The position numbers and the translations under genes are program-made. Shown here piece by piece: positions 54,646-64,000 of a stretch of 64,000 nt of DNA. Under the pieces are notes generated by a model that saw only the letters and a list, made by a program, of their open reading frames with translations, searched no databases and had not been told where the DNA came from. The DNA is from Sphingomonas sp. BK345 (GTDB lineage Bacteria > Pseudomonadota > Alphaproteobacteria > Sphingomonadales > Sphingomonadaceae): positions 248,001 to 312,000 of the forward strand of contig NZ_JACHZX010000003.1 in assembly GCF_014193845.1 (NCBI RefSeq), in the 5' to 3' direction. Within the stretch, counting starts at the first letter, position 1. Each line of letters starts with the position of its first letter.

Positions 54646-56208
54646 ATGAAGGGACGTCTGTTCGCGCTCACCGGCGCGCTGATGCTGGCGGCGCTCGCGC
54701 CGGTGCCGGGCATCGCGCAGGAACCCGCCACGCCGACCGCGACCGCGACGGTCCACGGCGACCGGCAGGGGCCGACCTACGACAAGCGCATCTTCACCCA
54801 GTTCGCCGAGCATCTCGGTGACGGCATCTACGGCGGCCTGTTCGTCGGCAACGACCGCAAGATCCCTAACACGCGCGGCTTCCGCAACGACGTGGTCGGG
54901 GCGCTGAAGGAGCTGGGCGTGCCGGTGATCCGCTGGCCGGGCGGCTGTTTCGCCGACGAATATCACTGGCGCGAGGGGGTCGGGCCGAAGAACAAGCGCC
55001 CGGTCAAGATCAACACCCACTGGGGCGGCGTGACCGAGCCCAACAGCGTCGGCACGCACGAGTTCATGGAGCTGGTCGAGCAGGTCGGCGCCGAGCCCTA
55101 TATCTCGGGCAACGTCGGCAACGGCACGCCGCAGGAGATGGCGGAGTGGGTCGAATATATCACCTCGCCTGCCGGCACGCTCGCCGACGAGCGCGCCGAG
55201 AACGGCCACAAGGCGCCGTGGAAGCTGCCCTATTTCGGCATCGGCAATGAGCTGTGGGGCTGCGGCGGCAACATGCGCCCGGAATATGCCGCCGACGTGA
55301 CGCGCCGCTACGCCACCTTCGTCAAGGCACCCGCCAACACCAAGATCCTCAAGATCGCCTCGGGCGCCAACAACGACGACTACAACTGGACCGAGGTGAT
55401 GATGCGCGAGGCGCGCGGCCAGGTCGACGGCCTCTCGCTGCATTACTACACCGTGCCGGGCGGCTGGCCGCCGCGCGCCTCGGCGAGCCAGTTCGACGAG
55501 GCGGGCTGGGCCGAGACGCTCGCCGGCGCGTGGAAGATGGACACGCTGATCACCGGCCATTCCGCTGCGATGGACAAATACGATCCCGAGAAGAAGATCT
55601 TCCTCGCGGTCGACGAGTGGGGCACCTGGTACGCGCAGGATCCCGGCACGCACCCGGGCTTCCTGCGCCAGCAGAACAGCCTGCGCGACGCGTTGGTCGC
55701 GGCGATCCACCTCAACATCTTCGCCAAGCACGCCGATCGCGTGAAGATGAGTGCGATCGCGCAGATGGTGAACGTGCTGCAGGCGATGATCCTCACCGAC
55801 GGCAGCAAGATGGTGCTGACGCCGACCTACCACGTCTTCCACATGTACAAGCCGTACATGGACGGCACGGTGCTACCGATCGAGCTGAAGTCGCCGTGGT
55901 ACAACAAGGACCAGTGGGTGATGCCCGCGGTCAGCGCCTCGGCGGTGCGCGACAAGGCCGGCGTGGTGCACGTCGCGCTCGCCAACGCCGACCCGAACCG
56001 CTCGATCACCGTGCAGGCGGCGCTCGCCGGGCTCAACGCCAGCGGCGCGACCGGCCAGATCCTGACCGCGCCGGCGATGACCGCGATCAACACCTTCGAC
56101 CAGCCCAACGCGGTCGTCCCCGCCGCCTTCACCGGCGCGCAGGTGGCGGGCGGGCAGCTCAACGTGACGTTGCCGGCCAAGTCGGTCGTCATGCTGACGT
56201 TGCAGTGA
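54646..56208 (+). CDS. GH51 alpha-L-arabinofuranosidase
   Basis: Secreted enzyme of 520 residues from MKGRLFALTGALMLAALAPV with a signal peptide and gggagg ribosome-binding site. It releases L-arabinofuranose from arabinan and arabinoxylan side chains. The N-terminal stretch FAEHLGDGIYGGLFVG and RWPGGCFADEYHWREGVGP are diagnostic. The acid/base is Glu202 in GIGNELWG and the nucleophile Glu324 in AVDEWGTWY. The C-terminal beta domain runs about 380-520. An in-frame start at 54592 lacks a signal peptide and is unlikely. It is followed by GH43. Confidence 0.92.
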   Translation: MKGRLFALTGALMLAALAPVPGIAQEPATPTATATVHGDRQGPTYDKRIFTQFAEHLGDGIYGGLFVGNDRKIPNTRGFRNDVVGALKELGVPVIRWPGGCFADEYHWREGVGPKNKRPVKINTHWGGVTEPNSVGTHEFMELVEQVGAEPYISGNVGNGTPQEMAEWVEYITSPAGTLADERAENGHKAPWKLPYFGIGNELWGCGGNMRPEYAADVTRRYATFVKAPANTKILKIASGANNDDYNWTEVMMREARGQVDGLSLHYYTVPGGWPPRASASQFDEAGWAETLAGAWKMDTLITGHSAAMDKYDPEKKIFLAVDEWGTWYAQDPGTHPGFLRQQNSLRDALVAAIHLNIFAKHADRVKMSAIAQMVNVLQAMILTDGSKMVLTPTYHVFHMYKPYMDGTVLPIELKSPWYNKDQWVMPAVSASAVRDKAGVVHVALANADPNRSITVQAALAGLNASGATGQILTAPAMTAINTFDQPNAVVPAAFTGAQVAGGQLNVTLPAKSVVMLTLQ

Positions 56209-56219
56209 GCGCGGACGAC

Positions 56220-57284
56220 ATGACGCTGCTCTCGCGCCGCCTTGTTCTCGCGGGCGGCGCCAGCCTGGCGGCGCTGCCCGCGCTGGCGCAGCGCCGGCGC
56301 GGCCCGGTGGGAGAGGGGGCGCGGGCGGGCACGATCGTCAACCCGCTGGTGCGCCAACGCGCCGACGCGCAAGTGTTCCGCCACTCCGACGGCTGGTATT
56401 ACATGACCGGCTCGGTGCCCGAATACGACCGGCTGGTGCTGCGCCGCGCGCGCACGCTCGCCGGCCTCTCGACTGCCGCCGAGCGCGTGCTGTGGCGGCA
56501 CGAGAAGAGCGGGCCGATGTCGGGCTTCCTGTGGGCCCCCGAGCTCCATCTGATCGACGGCAAGTGGATCATGTATTTCGCCGCCGGCCCGAGCGGCGGC
56601 GGCGAGGACGTGTTCCGCATCCGCACCTATGCGGTGGTGTGCGACGGCGCCGACCCGATGACGGGCGGATGGACCGTGCTGGGCCAGCTCGAGACGCCGT
56701 GGGACAGTTTCAACCTCGATTCGACCAGCTTCCTCCATCGCGACACGCGCTATCTCGCCTGGGCGCAGCGCGAGCCCGGGATCGAGACCAACTCGAACCT
56801 GTATCTGGCACCGCTGAAGACGCCGCTGACGCTCGCGGCCAGGCCGGCGCGGCTGTCGGTGCCCGAGCTTGACTGGGAGGTCCGGGGCTTCAAGGTCAAC
56901 GAGGCGCCCGCGCTGCTGGCGCGCAACGGCCGCCTGTTCCTGACCTATTCGGCGAGCGCGACCGACGCCCGCTACTGCATGGGGATGCTCACCGCGCGCG
57001 ACGACGCCGATATCATGGACCCGCGCAGCTGGGCCAAGTCGCCCGCGCCGGTGCTCAAGACCTCGCGCGCGCACCGCATCTTCGGCCCTGGCCACAACAG
57101 CTTCACGGTCGACGAGCGCGGCCGCGACATGCTGGTGTTCCACGCGCGCGACTATGAGGCGATCAAGGGCGATCCCTTGTTCGACCCCAACCGTCACACG
57201 CGCGTCCAGCCGATCCGCTACAGCGCGGACGGCACGCCGGTCTTCGACCCGCCGGTCGCGAACGGGCCGCTGTCGCGCGGCTGA
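56220..57284 (+). CDS. GH43-family exo-acting arabinofuranosidase
   Basis: Five-bladed propeller glycosidase of 354 residues from ATG (MTLLSRRLVLAGGASLAALPAL), with a twin-arginine-like signal. The fold's first blade has DAQVFRHSDGWYYMTGS (candidate general base). The pKa-modulating Asp is in FNLDSTSFLH and the general-acid Glu in FKVNEAPALL. The closest match I recognise is the GH43_26-type exo-alpha-1,5-L-arabinofuranosidase, a subfamily inference from memory. A GTG earlier (56205) overlaps the GH51 stop; the two are clearly co-transcribed. Confidence 0.87.
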   Translation: MTLLSRRLVLAGGASLAALPALAQRRRGPVGEGARAGTIVNPLVRQRADAQVFRHSDGWYYMTGSVPEYDRLVLRRARTLAGLSTAAERVLWRHEKSGPMSGFLWAPELHLIDGKWIMYFAAGPSGGGEDVFRIRTYAVVCDGADPMTGGWTVLGQLETPWDSFNLDSTSFLHRDTRYLAWAQREPGIETNSNLYLAPLKTPLTLAARPARLSVPELDWEVRGFKVNEAPALLARNGRLFLTYSASATDARYCMGMLTARDDADIMDPRSWAKSPAPVLKTSRAHRIFGPGHNSFTVDERGRDMLVFHARDYEAIKGDPLFDPNRHTRVQPIRYSADGTPVFDPPVANGPLSRG

Positions 57285-57766
57285 CCGGGGCGGCGGCGCT
57301 GGTGCGCGCCGCCGCTCGCTGCTTCACCGCGGCCCCAGCGTCGGCGCTCCTCGCGCGTGAGCGCCGTGAGCCTTCGATCCAAGCTGTCGGCCCGGCGCCT
57401 GAGGGACGCGTTGCCGCGATCGCTCGCGGCGCCGGCGCACCTTCCATCCCAAGCAGATCTGGACCGCGACGGGCATGCCCGGCGGCATACGCGTGGTGGC
57501 GGCCCGTCAGGACCGCTTTCTGGATGGCTGGTTGATGTACCGCAGGCGCCGGCCGCAAGAATCAACAACCTGTCCGACTAATGTACCTCATGCGGTTCGA
57601 GCGGACGCCGTTCGCCGCAAGCGGCGAAGCGGGCGAAACAGATCGCTTACGCGTCCGTCATTTCTACTGACACCAACGATAATCACCCTTGTCACCTTCT
57701 ACGAACAGGCATATGTCGGAGTATTAGAAGGTGCAGTATGCGCCCGATGTCAGCGTGAGGGAGGGG
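57285..57766. other. 482-base stretch without a recognised gene
   Basis: This space between the GH43 gene and TonB receptor 2 has no coding region I can support. It probably contains the receptor promoter and leader; the last 150 bases are less GC-rich (ttctactgacaccaacgata...). No operator matching that of receptor 1 was seen. Confidence 0.6.
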
Positions 57767-60676
57767 ATGATGGCGATAAAGGCCGCTTTCTTGGTTTCGG
57801 TCTCGGCGGGTTCGCTGCTGCTCGCGAGTGCCGCGTCGGCGCAGGAGGCGCCGCTGGCCCCCGGCACTGCCGCGCAGCAAGCTCAGCCCGCGCCCGGGGG
57901 ATCGCCGTCGGAAGACGCGGCCGGCGCCGACGACATCGTCGTCACCGGGGTGCGCGCCTCGATCATCGGTGCGCTCAACGTCAAGCGCGACTCGGTCCAG
58001 ATCGTCGACTCGATCGTGGCCGAGGACGTCGGCAAATTGCCCGACAATAACGTCGTCGAGGCGCTCCAGCGCGTCACCGGCGTGCAGGTCACCGATCGCG
58101 GCAACGCCGAGGCGGGCGCGCTGTCGATCCGCGGCCTCACCGACCCGCTCACCACGCTCAACGGCCGCATCATCTTCACCACGACGGGCCAGTCGTTCGC
58201 GCTACAGGACATCCCCGCCAACCTCGTCAAGCGGGTCGACGTCTACAAGACGCGCGCCGCCGACCAGATCGAGACCGGTCTCGCCGGGCAGATCGACGTC
58301 TTCACGCGGCGCCCGTTCGACTTCGACGGTTTCGCCATCTCGGCGGTGGCACGCGGAATCTACAATGAGCAGGCCGACACGTTCAATCCGAACGTCTCGG
58401 CGCTGATCAGCGACCGCTGGGAGACCGGCATCGGCGACGTCGGCGTGCTCGTCAACGCGAGCTATTCGCGCACCAAGTTCCGCACCATGTCGGTGGCCTC
58501 GGGTGCGCAGGTTCCGTTCGCCACCGAGAACCCGCCCGCCGGATCGGGGCTGACCCCGCTCCAGCGCATCTTTCCGCTCGCGCCCGATGCGAACAGCGCC
58601 ACCGGCTTCGCCCCCGCCGCACCCGGCCTCGGCGCCTGGTCCCCCGGTACGCGCGAGGGCCTGCCCTATGCGCCGGGCTCGACCATGCTCGTCAACGGCG
58701 TCGACACGCCCTACTATCTCTCGCGCGACGCGGTGTTCAGCGGCGACCTCTACGGCAAGCGCGAGCGCCCGGCGGTCAACGCCGCGCTGCAATGGTCGCC
58801 CAATGCCAGCTCGACCTACACCGCCGAGTTCTTCTGGAGCGGCTTCCGCCAGACCACCTACAACAGCCTGATGTTCTCGTTCGTCGACTGGTGGGGCAGC
58901 CTCGGCGCCAATCCCGGCTCGACGATCTCGCTCTACCCCGAGACCAACATCATCAAGACGCGCAGCGTCGGCGACGTATTCGGCTTCAACAGCGGCGACC
59001 TGACGCGCGCCACCACCGACAGCTTCGTCTACGCGCTCAACGGCAAGTGGGACGTCGGCAACGGCAAGATCGTCGCCGACGCGGCCTATCAGACCAGCCG
59101 CAACGACACGACCTTCACCGCGATGCGGATCAACCGCGTCGCCAGCCGGATCGACGTCGACTTCAACGCGCGCGACGGCATCCCCTCGTACAATTTCAGC
59201 GACAACGCGCTGCTGCTCGACCCGGGCCAGTGGACCGCGGGCGAGTTCTACGACAACGCCAACCGCGACACCGGCTCGGCCTTCACCGCCACGGTCGACG
59301 CCGACCAGTCATGGGATTCCGGCTTCTTCCGCAAGATCAAGGCCGGGCTGCGCTATGACGCGCGCAAGGCGGCGAGCGAGGTGCGCACCCAGGCGGCCGA
59401 CGCGAACGGCGGGCTTGGCGTCAACTTCGGTACGCTCTCGGACAGCCTGCGCTACGTCAACAAGGGGTTCTTCGACGGCGAGGCCGACGTGCCGACCTCC
59501 TGGGTCAACGCCGACGGCTATTATCTCGCCAACAACACCGACGAGATCCGGCGGCTGTACCAGACCAAGTTCCCCAACATCCTCACCGCGGACCAGCTCT
59601 CGCTCACGCGCGTGTTCGACATCAGCGAGAAGACGATGTCGGCCTATATCCAGGCCGACGCCGAGCTCTCGATCTTCGGCCGCCCGCTGAGCCTCGAGGC
59701 GGGCGTCCGCTACGTCGACGTCGATACCGACTTCACCTTCGTCGACCGTTACAGCGCCGGGGCGCAGCTGCGCGGCTCGCAGACCACCAGCAAGCTGCTG
59801 CCGTCGGCGACGCTCCGCTACGACATCACTGACAAGCTCCGCGCCCGCTTCAACTACGGAAAGACGCTGCGCCGCCCGGCGTTCGGCGACCTCAACCCCA
59901 ACTACAATCTGACCGGCGACCTCACCAGCGTCGGCTATGGCACGGGCACCAGCGGCAACATCAGCCTGCGCCCGACGCAGTCGACCAACTACGACCTCGG
60001 CCTGGAATGGTATTTCGACCGCGACAGCGCGCTGTACGGCACGCTGTTCCGGCGCGAGATCGACGGGCTGGTGGTCGGCGCGCGCTCGCGCGTCACGGTG
60101 CTCAACACCGGGCTCAACACCAGCAGCTTCGTCGTCAACCGGCCCGAGAATGCGTCGGACGGCGTGCTCAAGGGCGCCGAGCTCGGCTTCGTCTACTTCC
60201 CGCACTATCTGCCGAGCTTCCTCGACGGCCTGGGCGCACAGGGCAGCGTGACGATCCTCGACTCGTCGCAGAACGTGCCCGAGTTCGACGAGGCCGGCGC
60301 AGTGGTGGGGCAGCTGCGCTCGTCCTTCTTCGGCGTCTCTGACCTCTCCTACAACGCGACCCTGGCCTATGACCACGGCCCGATCGGCGCTCGTCTCTCC
60401 TACGTGTGGCGCAAGGAGTTCCTGCAGCGCAACGAGGCGGCACTGTTCGCCAACCCGATCGGCGTGTGGCGCCGGCCCGACAAGAGCCTCGATTTCCAGC
60501 TCACCGCCAAGCTCACCGACGACCTCGGCCTGACCTTCGACGCCACCAACCTGACCAAGGCGAAGCAGCAGGAATATTACCGCTTCGACTCGGCCGGCAA
60601 CCAGGAGCAGTTCAATCTGGGCACGCTGCTGATCCCGCGCACCTTCGCGATCGGCGTCCGCTACACCTTCGACTGA
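57767..60676 (+). CDS. TonB-dependent receptor, glycan locus 2
   Basis: Outer-membrane importer of 969 residues with a signal peptide (MMAIKAAFLVSVSAGSLLL, cleaved near ASAQ). The ribosome-binding site is gagggagggg. The plug begins DDIVVTGVRASIIGALNVK and EDVGKLPDNNVVEALQRVTGV. The barrel ends FAIGVRYTFD. It differs clearly from receptor 1 (shorter barrel, Phe-Asp terminus). Next to GH51/GH43 arabinan enzymes and a lipoprotein endo-arabinanase, it most likely imports arabino-oligosaccharides. A hairpin follows the stop. Confidence 0.92.
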   Translation: MMAIKAAFLVSVSAGSLLLASAASAQEAPLAPGTAAQQAQPAPGGSPSEDAAGADDIVVTGVRASIIGALNVKRDSVQIVDSIVAEDVGKLPDNNVVEALQRVTGVQVTDRGNAEAGALSIRGLTDPLTTLNGRIIFTTTGQSFALQDIPANLVKRVDVYKTRAADQIETGLAGQIDVFTRRPFDFDGFAISAVARGIYNEQADTFNPNVSALISDRWETGIGDVGVLVNASYSRTKFRTMSVASGAQVPFATENPPAGSGLTPLQRIFPLAPDANSATGFAPAAPGLGAWSPGTREGLPYAPGSTMLVNGVDTPYYLSRDAVFSGDLYGKRERPAVNAALQWSPNASSTYTAEFFWSGFRQTTYNSLMFSFVDWWGSLGANPGSTISLYPETNIIKTRSVGDVFGFNSGDLTRATTDSFVYALNGKWDVGNGKIVADAAYQTSRNDTTFTAMRINRVASRIDVDFNARDGIPSYNFSDNALLLDPGQWTAGEFYDNANRDTGSAFTATVDADQSWDSGFFRKIKAGLRYDARKAASEVRTQAADANGGLGVNFGTLSDSLRYVNKGFFDGEADVPTSWVNADGYYLANNTDEIRRLYQTKFPNILTADQLSLTRVFDISEKTMSAYIQADAELSIFGRPLSLEAGVRYVDVDTDFTFVDRYSAGAQLRGSQTTSKLLPSATLRYDITDKLRARFNYGKTLRRPAFGDLNPNYNLTGDLTSVGYGTGTSGNISLRPTQSTNYDLGLEWYFDRDSALYGTLFRREIDGLVVGARSRVTVLNTGLNTSSFVVNRPENASDGVLKGAELGFVYFPHYLPSFLDGLGAQGSVTILDSSQNVPEFDEAGAVVGQLRSSFFGVSDLSYNATLAYDHGPIGARLSYVWRKEFLQRNEAALFANPIGVWRRPDKSLDFQLTAKLTDDLGLTFDATNLTKAKQQEYYRFDSAGNQEQFNLGTLLIPRTFAIGVRYTFD

Positions 60677-60687
60677 GCGTGCTGCTG

Positions 60688-60715
60688 GCGGGCGGGGGCG
60701 GCGTGCCCCGCCCGC
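60688..60715 (+). terminator. Intercistronic hairpin after TonB receptor 2
   Basis: GCGGGCGGGG (60688-60697) pairs perfectly with CCCCGCCCGC (60706-60715) around GCGGCGTG. It lies 11 bases after the receptor stop and 25 before the next gene. It may lower downstream expression or stabilise the receptor mRNA. Confidence 0.55.
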
Positions 60716-60740
60716 GTCCCTTCACGCCGGGAGAGAGACG

Positions 60741-61823
60741 ATGGCGAGCAGAACGAACCGCGCCGCGGCGGCGCTCGCCGGCGCGACCGCGCTGCTGGCC
60801 GGGTGCGGCGGCACGAGCGGCAGCGGCGCGGCGGCACTTCCGCCAGTGGCCGCGGCGCCGGCGCCTTTGCCAAGCCCGACGCCGACTCCCGCAACCGGCT
60901 CGATCGCGCTGACCGGCGCGACCAGTCCGGTCCACGATCCCGCGATCCTCGCCGAGGAGGGCCGCTTCTATCTTTTCACCACCGGCAATGGCGGGGACGC
61001 GGCCGGGCTGCTCGGCCTGCGCACCTCGGACGACCTCAAGCATTGGACCTTGCGCGGTGGCTCCTATGCCGCGCTGCCCGCATGGGCCGCGAGCGCCGTA
61101 CCCGGCGCGACCGGCATGTGGGCGCCCGACATCTCCAAGGTCGGCAGCGAGTACCGGCTGTATTATTCGATCAGCACTTTCGGCAGCAATCGCTCGGCGA
61201 TCGGTCTGGCCACCGCTTCGGTGATCGACCCGACCGCGCCGGCCGCGCACTGGGTCGACCAGGGCTACGTGATCCGGTCGGACGTGACCGACGATTACAA
61301 CGCGATCGACCCCAATGCCTTCACCGACGCGGACGGGCGGTCGTGGCTGGTGTTCGGCAGCTTCTGGAGCGGGATCAAGCTGATCGAGCTCGATCCCGCC
61401 ACCGGCAAGCGGCGCGACGGCGACCCGCTGCGCAGCCTCGCCGCGCGACCGTCACCCGGGGCGATCGAGGCGCCCTTCGTGATCCGGCACGGCGGCTTCT
61501 ATTATCTCTTCGCCTCGTTCGACTTCTGCTGCCGCGGCGCGGCGAGCAGCTACAACACCGTGGTCGGGCGATCCGCGGCGCCGACCGGCCCCTATGTCGA
61601 CCGCGCCGGCACCCCGATGCTCCAGGGCGGCGGCACGCCGGTGCTGGCCTCGGGGCAGGGGACGGGCGACCGCTATGTCGGGCGCGGCCATGCCGCGATC
61701 CTGCAGCGCCCCGACGGCGACTATATCGTCTATCACGCCTATGACACGCAGAGGAATGGCACGCCGACGTTGCAGATCCAGCCGCTCGCCTGGGACGCGG
61801 ACGGTTGGCCGGTAGCGCGCTAG
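60741..61823 (+). CDS. Lipoprotein GH43 endo-alpha-1,5-L-arabinanase
   Basis: Membrane-anchored enzyme of 360 residues: lipobox LLAGC (lipidated Cys22) after MASRTNRAAAALAGATA. A Pro/Ala-rich spacer follows to about residue 55. Propeller motifs are SPVHDPAILAEEGRFYLF (general base Asp), YNAIDPNAFTDADGRSWLVFGSF (pKa-tuning Asp) and GAIEAPFVIRHGGFYYLF (general-acid Glu). The pattern matches endo-1,5-alpha-L-arabinanase, which cuts the arabinan backbone. Surface exposure would supply oligosaccharides to TonB receptor 2. Confidence 0.88.
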   Translation: MASRTNRAAAALAGATALLAGCGGTSGSGAAALPPVAAAPAPLPSPTPTPATGSIALTGATSPVHDPAILAEEGRFYLFTTGNGGDAAGLLGLRTSDDLKHWTLRGGSYAALPAWAASAVPGATGMWAPDISKVGSEYRLYYSISTFGSNRSAIGLATASVIDPTAPAAHWVDQGYVIRSDVTDDYNAIDPNAFTDADGRSWLVFGSFWSGIKLIELDPATGKRRDGDPLRSLAARPSPGAIEAPFVIRHGGFYYLFASFDFCCRGAASSYNTVVGRSAAPTGPYVDRAGTPMLQGGGTPVLASGQGTGDRYVGRGHAAILQRPDGDYIVYHAYDTQRNGTPTLQIQPLAWDADGWPVAR

Positions 61824-61846
61824 CGCCTGATCCGTCTCGATGGCTC

Positions 61847-61925
61847 CGTGCTCCGGCGAAGGCCGGAGCCCAGGGCGCCAGGTGCGACGCTCGTGGCGCT
61901 GGGCTCCTGCGCGCGCAGGAGCACC
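61847..61925. repeat. Paired-hairpin intergenic repeat, copy 8
   Basis: The left unit (61847-61874, cgtgctccggcgaaggccgg...) and right unit (61898-61925, ...cgcgcaggagcacc) are an inverted pair of the 'tgctcc' subtype. They lie between the convergent endo-arabinanase and exonuclease-family genes, where they may also act as a bidirectional terminator. Confidence 0.85.
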
Positions 61926-61976
61926 TTCCCCGTTCACATCAGGTGAGCCACACGCCCGTCCCCGCGGTCCGGCGGC

Positions 61977-62804
61977 TCAGCGCAGCAGCGTGACCTTGGC
62001 GGTGACCGGGAAATGGTCGGACGGGTACACTCCGCCAGGGCGGTCGGTCACCACCTTGGTCCCGCTCGCGCGCGCGCCGTCGAGGAAGATATAGTCGATC
62101 CGCCGGTCCGCCACGCCGGTGAAATCGTGGAAGCTCAGGCCGCCGGGGCGCTTGCCCCAGGCGTCGGTCATCCCCGCGGCGAGCCGGCGATAGGCGGCGC
62201 TGTCGGGCGTGGCGTTGAAGTCGCCGGTCAGCACCACCGGCAGCCCGGGTGCGATCGTCGGGATGCGCTCGAGCAGCAGCGCGGCGGCGCGGTCGCGCGC
62301 GCCGTCGTCCTGGTCACGGTGCGCGAGATGGGTGTCGACCAGCAGGAAGCGGCGTTTGGGATCGCTCTTCAGCGCGAACTCGCCCCAATTGGCCATGCGC
62401 GGCAGGTCGGTGCCCCAGCTCTGGCTGCCCACCACATCGGGCGTGTCGGAGAGCCAGAAGTCGCCCTGGCGGAGCAGCGTCAGCCGGTCGGTGCGGTAGA
62501 GGATGCCCATATGCTCGTTCGTGTGGCCGCCCATGCGGTCGCGCCCGAACCAGCGATACTCGGGGAGCGCGGCGACCATGTCGTCGCCCTGGCGCTGCAG
62601 CAGCTCCTGCGTGCCGATCACGTCGGGATGGACCCGGCGCAGCATCGCTACCGCGGCAGCGCGGCGCGACGGCCACGGCTGCGGCCCCTCGTCCGAGGCG
62701 TAGCGGACATTGTAGGTCATCACCTGGAGCGACGGCGCGCAGGCGCCGGTCAGCGCGACGAGCGCGAGCGCGGCGGCGCGGGCGGGGCGAAGGCGTGTGA
62801 TCAT
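61977..62804 (-). CDS. Endonuclease/exonuclease/phosphatase-family lipoprotein
   Basis: Protein of 275 residues with a lipobox LTGAC (Cys22). The fold's motifs are MTYNVRYASDEGPQPWPSRR, GTQELLQRQ with the catalytic Glu, LLVDTHLAHRDQDD, VLTGDFNATPDSAAY and RRIDYIF...YPSDHFPVTAKV with the catalytic Asp/His. Family members hydrolyse phosphodiesters in nucleic acids, sphingomyelin or inositol phosphates. A lipoprotein phosphodiesterase at the envelope is the safest reading; the substrate is unknown. It is not obviously tied to the arabinan genes. Confidence 0.85.
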   Translation of the reverse strand: MITRLRPARAAALALVALTGACAPSLQVMTYNVRYASDEGPQPWPSRRAAAVAMLRRVHPDVIGTQELLQRQGDDMVAALPEYRWFGRDRMGGHTNEHMGILYRTDRLTLLRQGDFWLSDTPDVVGSQSWGTDLPRMANWGEFALKSDPKRRFLLVDTHLAHRDQDDGARDRAAALLLERIPTIAPGLPVVLTGDFNATPDSAAYRRLAAGMTDAWGKRPGGLSFHDFTGVADRRIDYIFLDGARASGTKVVTDRPGGVYPSDHFPVTAKVTLLR

Positions 62805-62890
62805 GGCAGGGCTCCCTCGCCGCCGCGATGCGCGAGCGAGCCCGCGAGGGCAAGCGCTTAGGGCCGCTCGACCTCACGTAGATACGAGAA

Positions 62891-62919
62891 CGGCCCGCCC
62901 GACGAGGCCGGGCGGGCCG
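62891..62919 (-). terminator. Strong hairpin after the cold-shock gene
   Basis: CGGCCCGCCCG (62891-62901) pairs with CGGGCGGGCCG (62909-62919) over 11 bases around ACGAGGC, 27 bases after the cold-shock stop on the minus strand. No T-run, but the stem is strong and suits the end of that transcript. Confidence 0.6.
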
Positions 62920-62945
62920 CTTCTGTCAGCCGCTCGAGGAGCCGA

Positions 62946-63767
<822 letters not shown>

Positions 63768-64000
63768 AACCCTGTTCGTCTTCCCGGTCCGCCCGAACAT
63801 TCTCAACGAGACCACGCGCAGGACGGCGAACGCGGTTCCCCGGGCGCAGATCCTATTGCGCCGCATCGCTCGTCATAGCCGAACAATGCAGCGCCGTCGA
63901 ATCGTTGTGCGAGTCTTTTCTTCCCAGATGCGCCAATCACTTGCTTCTTATCCCACGGAGAACACCGCCCGTCGCAGACGCAACCGAACGAACGCGTTGA
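63768..64000 (-). promoter_or_regulatory. Leader and promoter region of the cold-shock gene
   Basis: The 233 bases upstream of the cold-shock ATG contain no supported gene. A long 5' leader is common for cold-shock mRNAs and could fold into a temperature-responsive structure. I cannot place the promoter or a structure by eye. Confidence 0.4.

Noticed and set aside
57218..57568. Possible small gene between the GH43 gene and TonB receptor 2
   Set aside because: The minus-strand frame begins with a lipobox-like string but then is Arg-rich and partly overlaps the GH43 end; no homology or ribosome-binding site supports it.

Overview
The window is high-GC DNA from an alphaproteobacterium, most likely Sphingomonadales (Sphingomonas-like). 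The case rests on the gene content: a COQ9-family protein, a TorF-type porin, paired TonB-dependent receptors lying next to tryptophan-halogenase-like flavoproteins and glycoside hydrolases, an alphaproteobacterial CnoX with a CGPC motif, and abundant paired-hairpin intergenic repeats of the 'tcatccccgcgaaggcgggg' and 'tgctcc...ggagca' kinds. Genus is inferred from content only; no 16S rRNA is present.

Layout. 1-3636 (minus): ferrous iron uptake (feoB truncated by the window edge, feoA behind a Fur-box-like site), COQ9 and a DMT exporter. 3725-7011: a secreted hypothetical, a class II HDAC-like deacetylase and a sugar-porter MFS protein. 7032-9777: prs, divergent gltX and a small membrane protein. 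9961-13458: riboflavin operon ribD-ribE-ribB(A)-ribH, interrupted by repeat pairs. 13799-16192: DUF72 and HPP proteins, a frameshifted cupin pseudogene and tRNA-Gly(GCC). 16352-21171: OmpR/EnvZ-type two-component pair, a SulP transporter behind a coupled 29-codon frame, and a TorF porin. 21448-23173: CnoX, a Lon-substrate-binding-domain protein and a Trm112-like protein. 23587-36824: a 13-kb chemosensory operon (STAS, CheY, CheA, CheW, MCP, CheW, MCP, MCP, CheR, CheB and a degenerate receptor-like protein). 36893-39627: glutaredoxin, cupin, glutamine amidotransferase and a soluble receptor fragment fused to a Cache-like sensor. 39929-50523: glycan locus 1 (TonB receptor, halogenase-like flavoprotein, GH2, carboxylesterase, SGNH hydrolase). 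50794-52747 (minus): small membrane protein, tgt and an EF-hand protein. 53349-61823: glycan locus 2 (OprB porin, GH51 and GH43 arabinofuranosidases, second TonB receptor, lipoprotein GH43 endo-arabinanase). 61977-63767 (minus): exonuclease/phosphatase-family lipoprotein and a glycine-rich double cold-shock protein.

How it works together. The two glycan loci look like one arabinan / arabinose-containing pectin or hemicellulose utilisation region. Surface GH43 endo-arabinanase would cut the chain, TonB receptors import oligosaccharides, periplasmic GH51, GH43 and GH2 release monosaccharides, and the esterase and SGNH hydrolase remove acyl groups. The chemosensory operon is compact and translationally coupled, and no flagellar genes lie near it, so its output (motility, pili, c-di-GMP or other) cannot be told from this window.

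The most unusual observations are: (1) two units of the intergenic paired-hairpin repeat lying in frame inside the carboxylesterase gene, between signal peptide and catalytic domain; (2) a membrane-free, degenerate chemoreceptor-like protein closing the che operon, and a second soluble receptor with inverted tip-then-Cache architecture; (3) a perfect 25-bp sequence shared by two distant intergenic regions; (4) a coupled micro-frame ahead of sulP; and (5) a glycine-rich low-complexity tail fused to two cold-shock domains. No CRISPR array, insertion sequence or prophage was seen.
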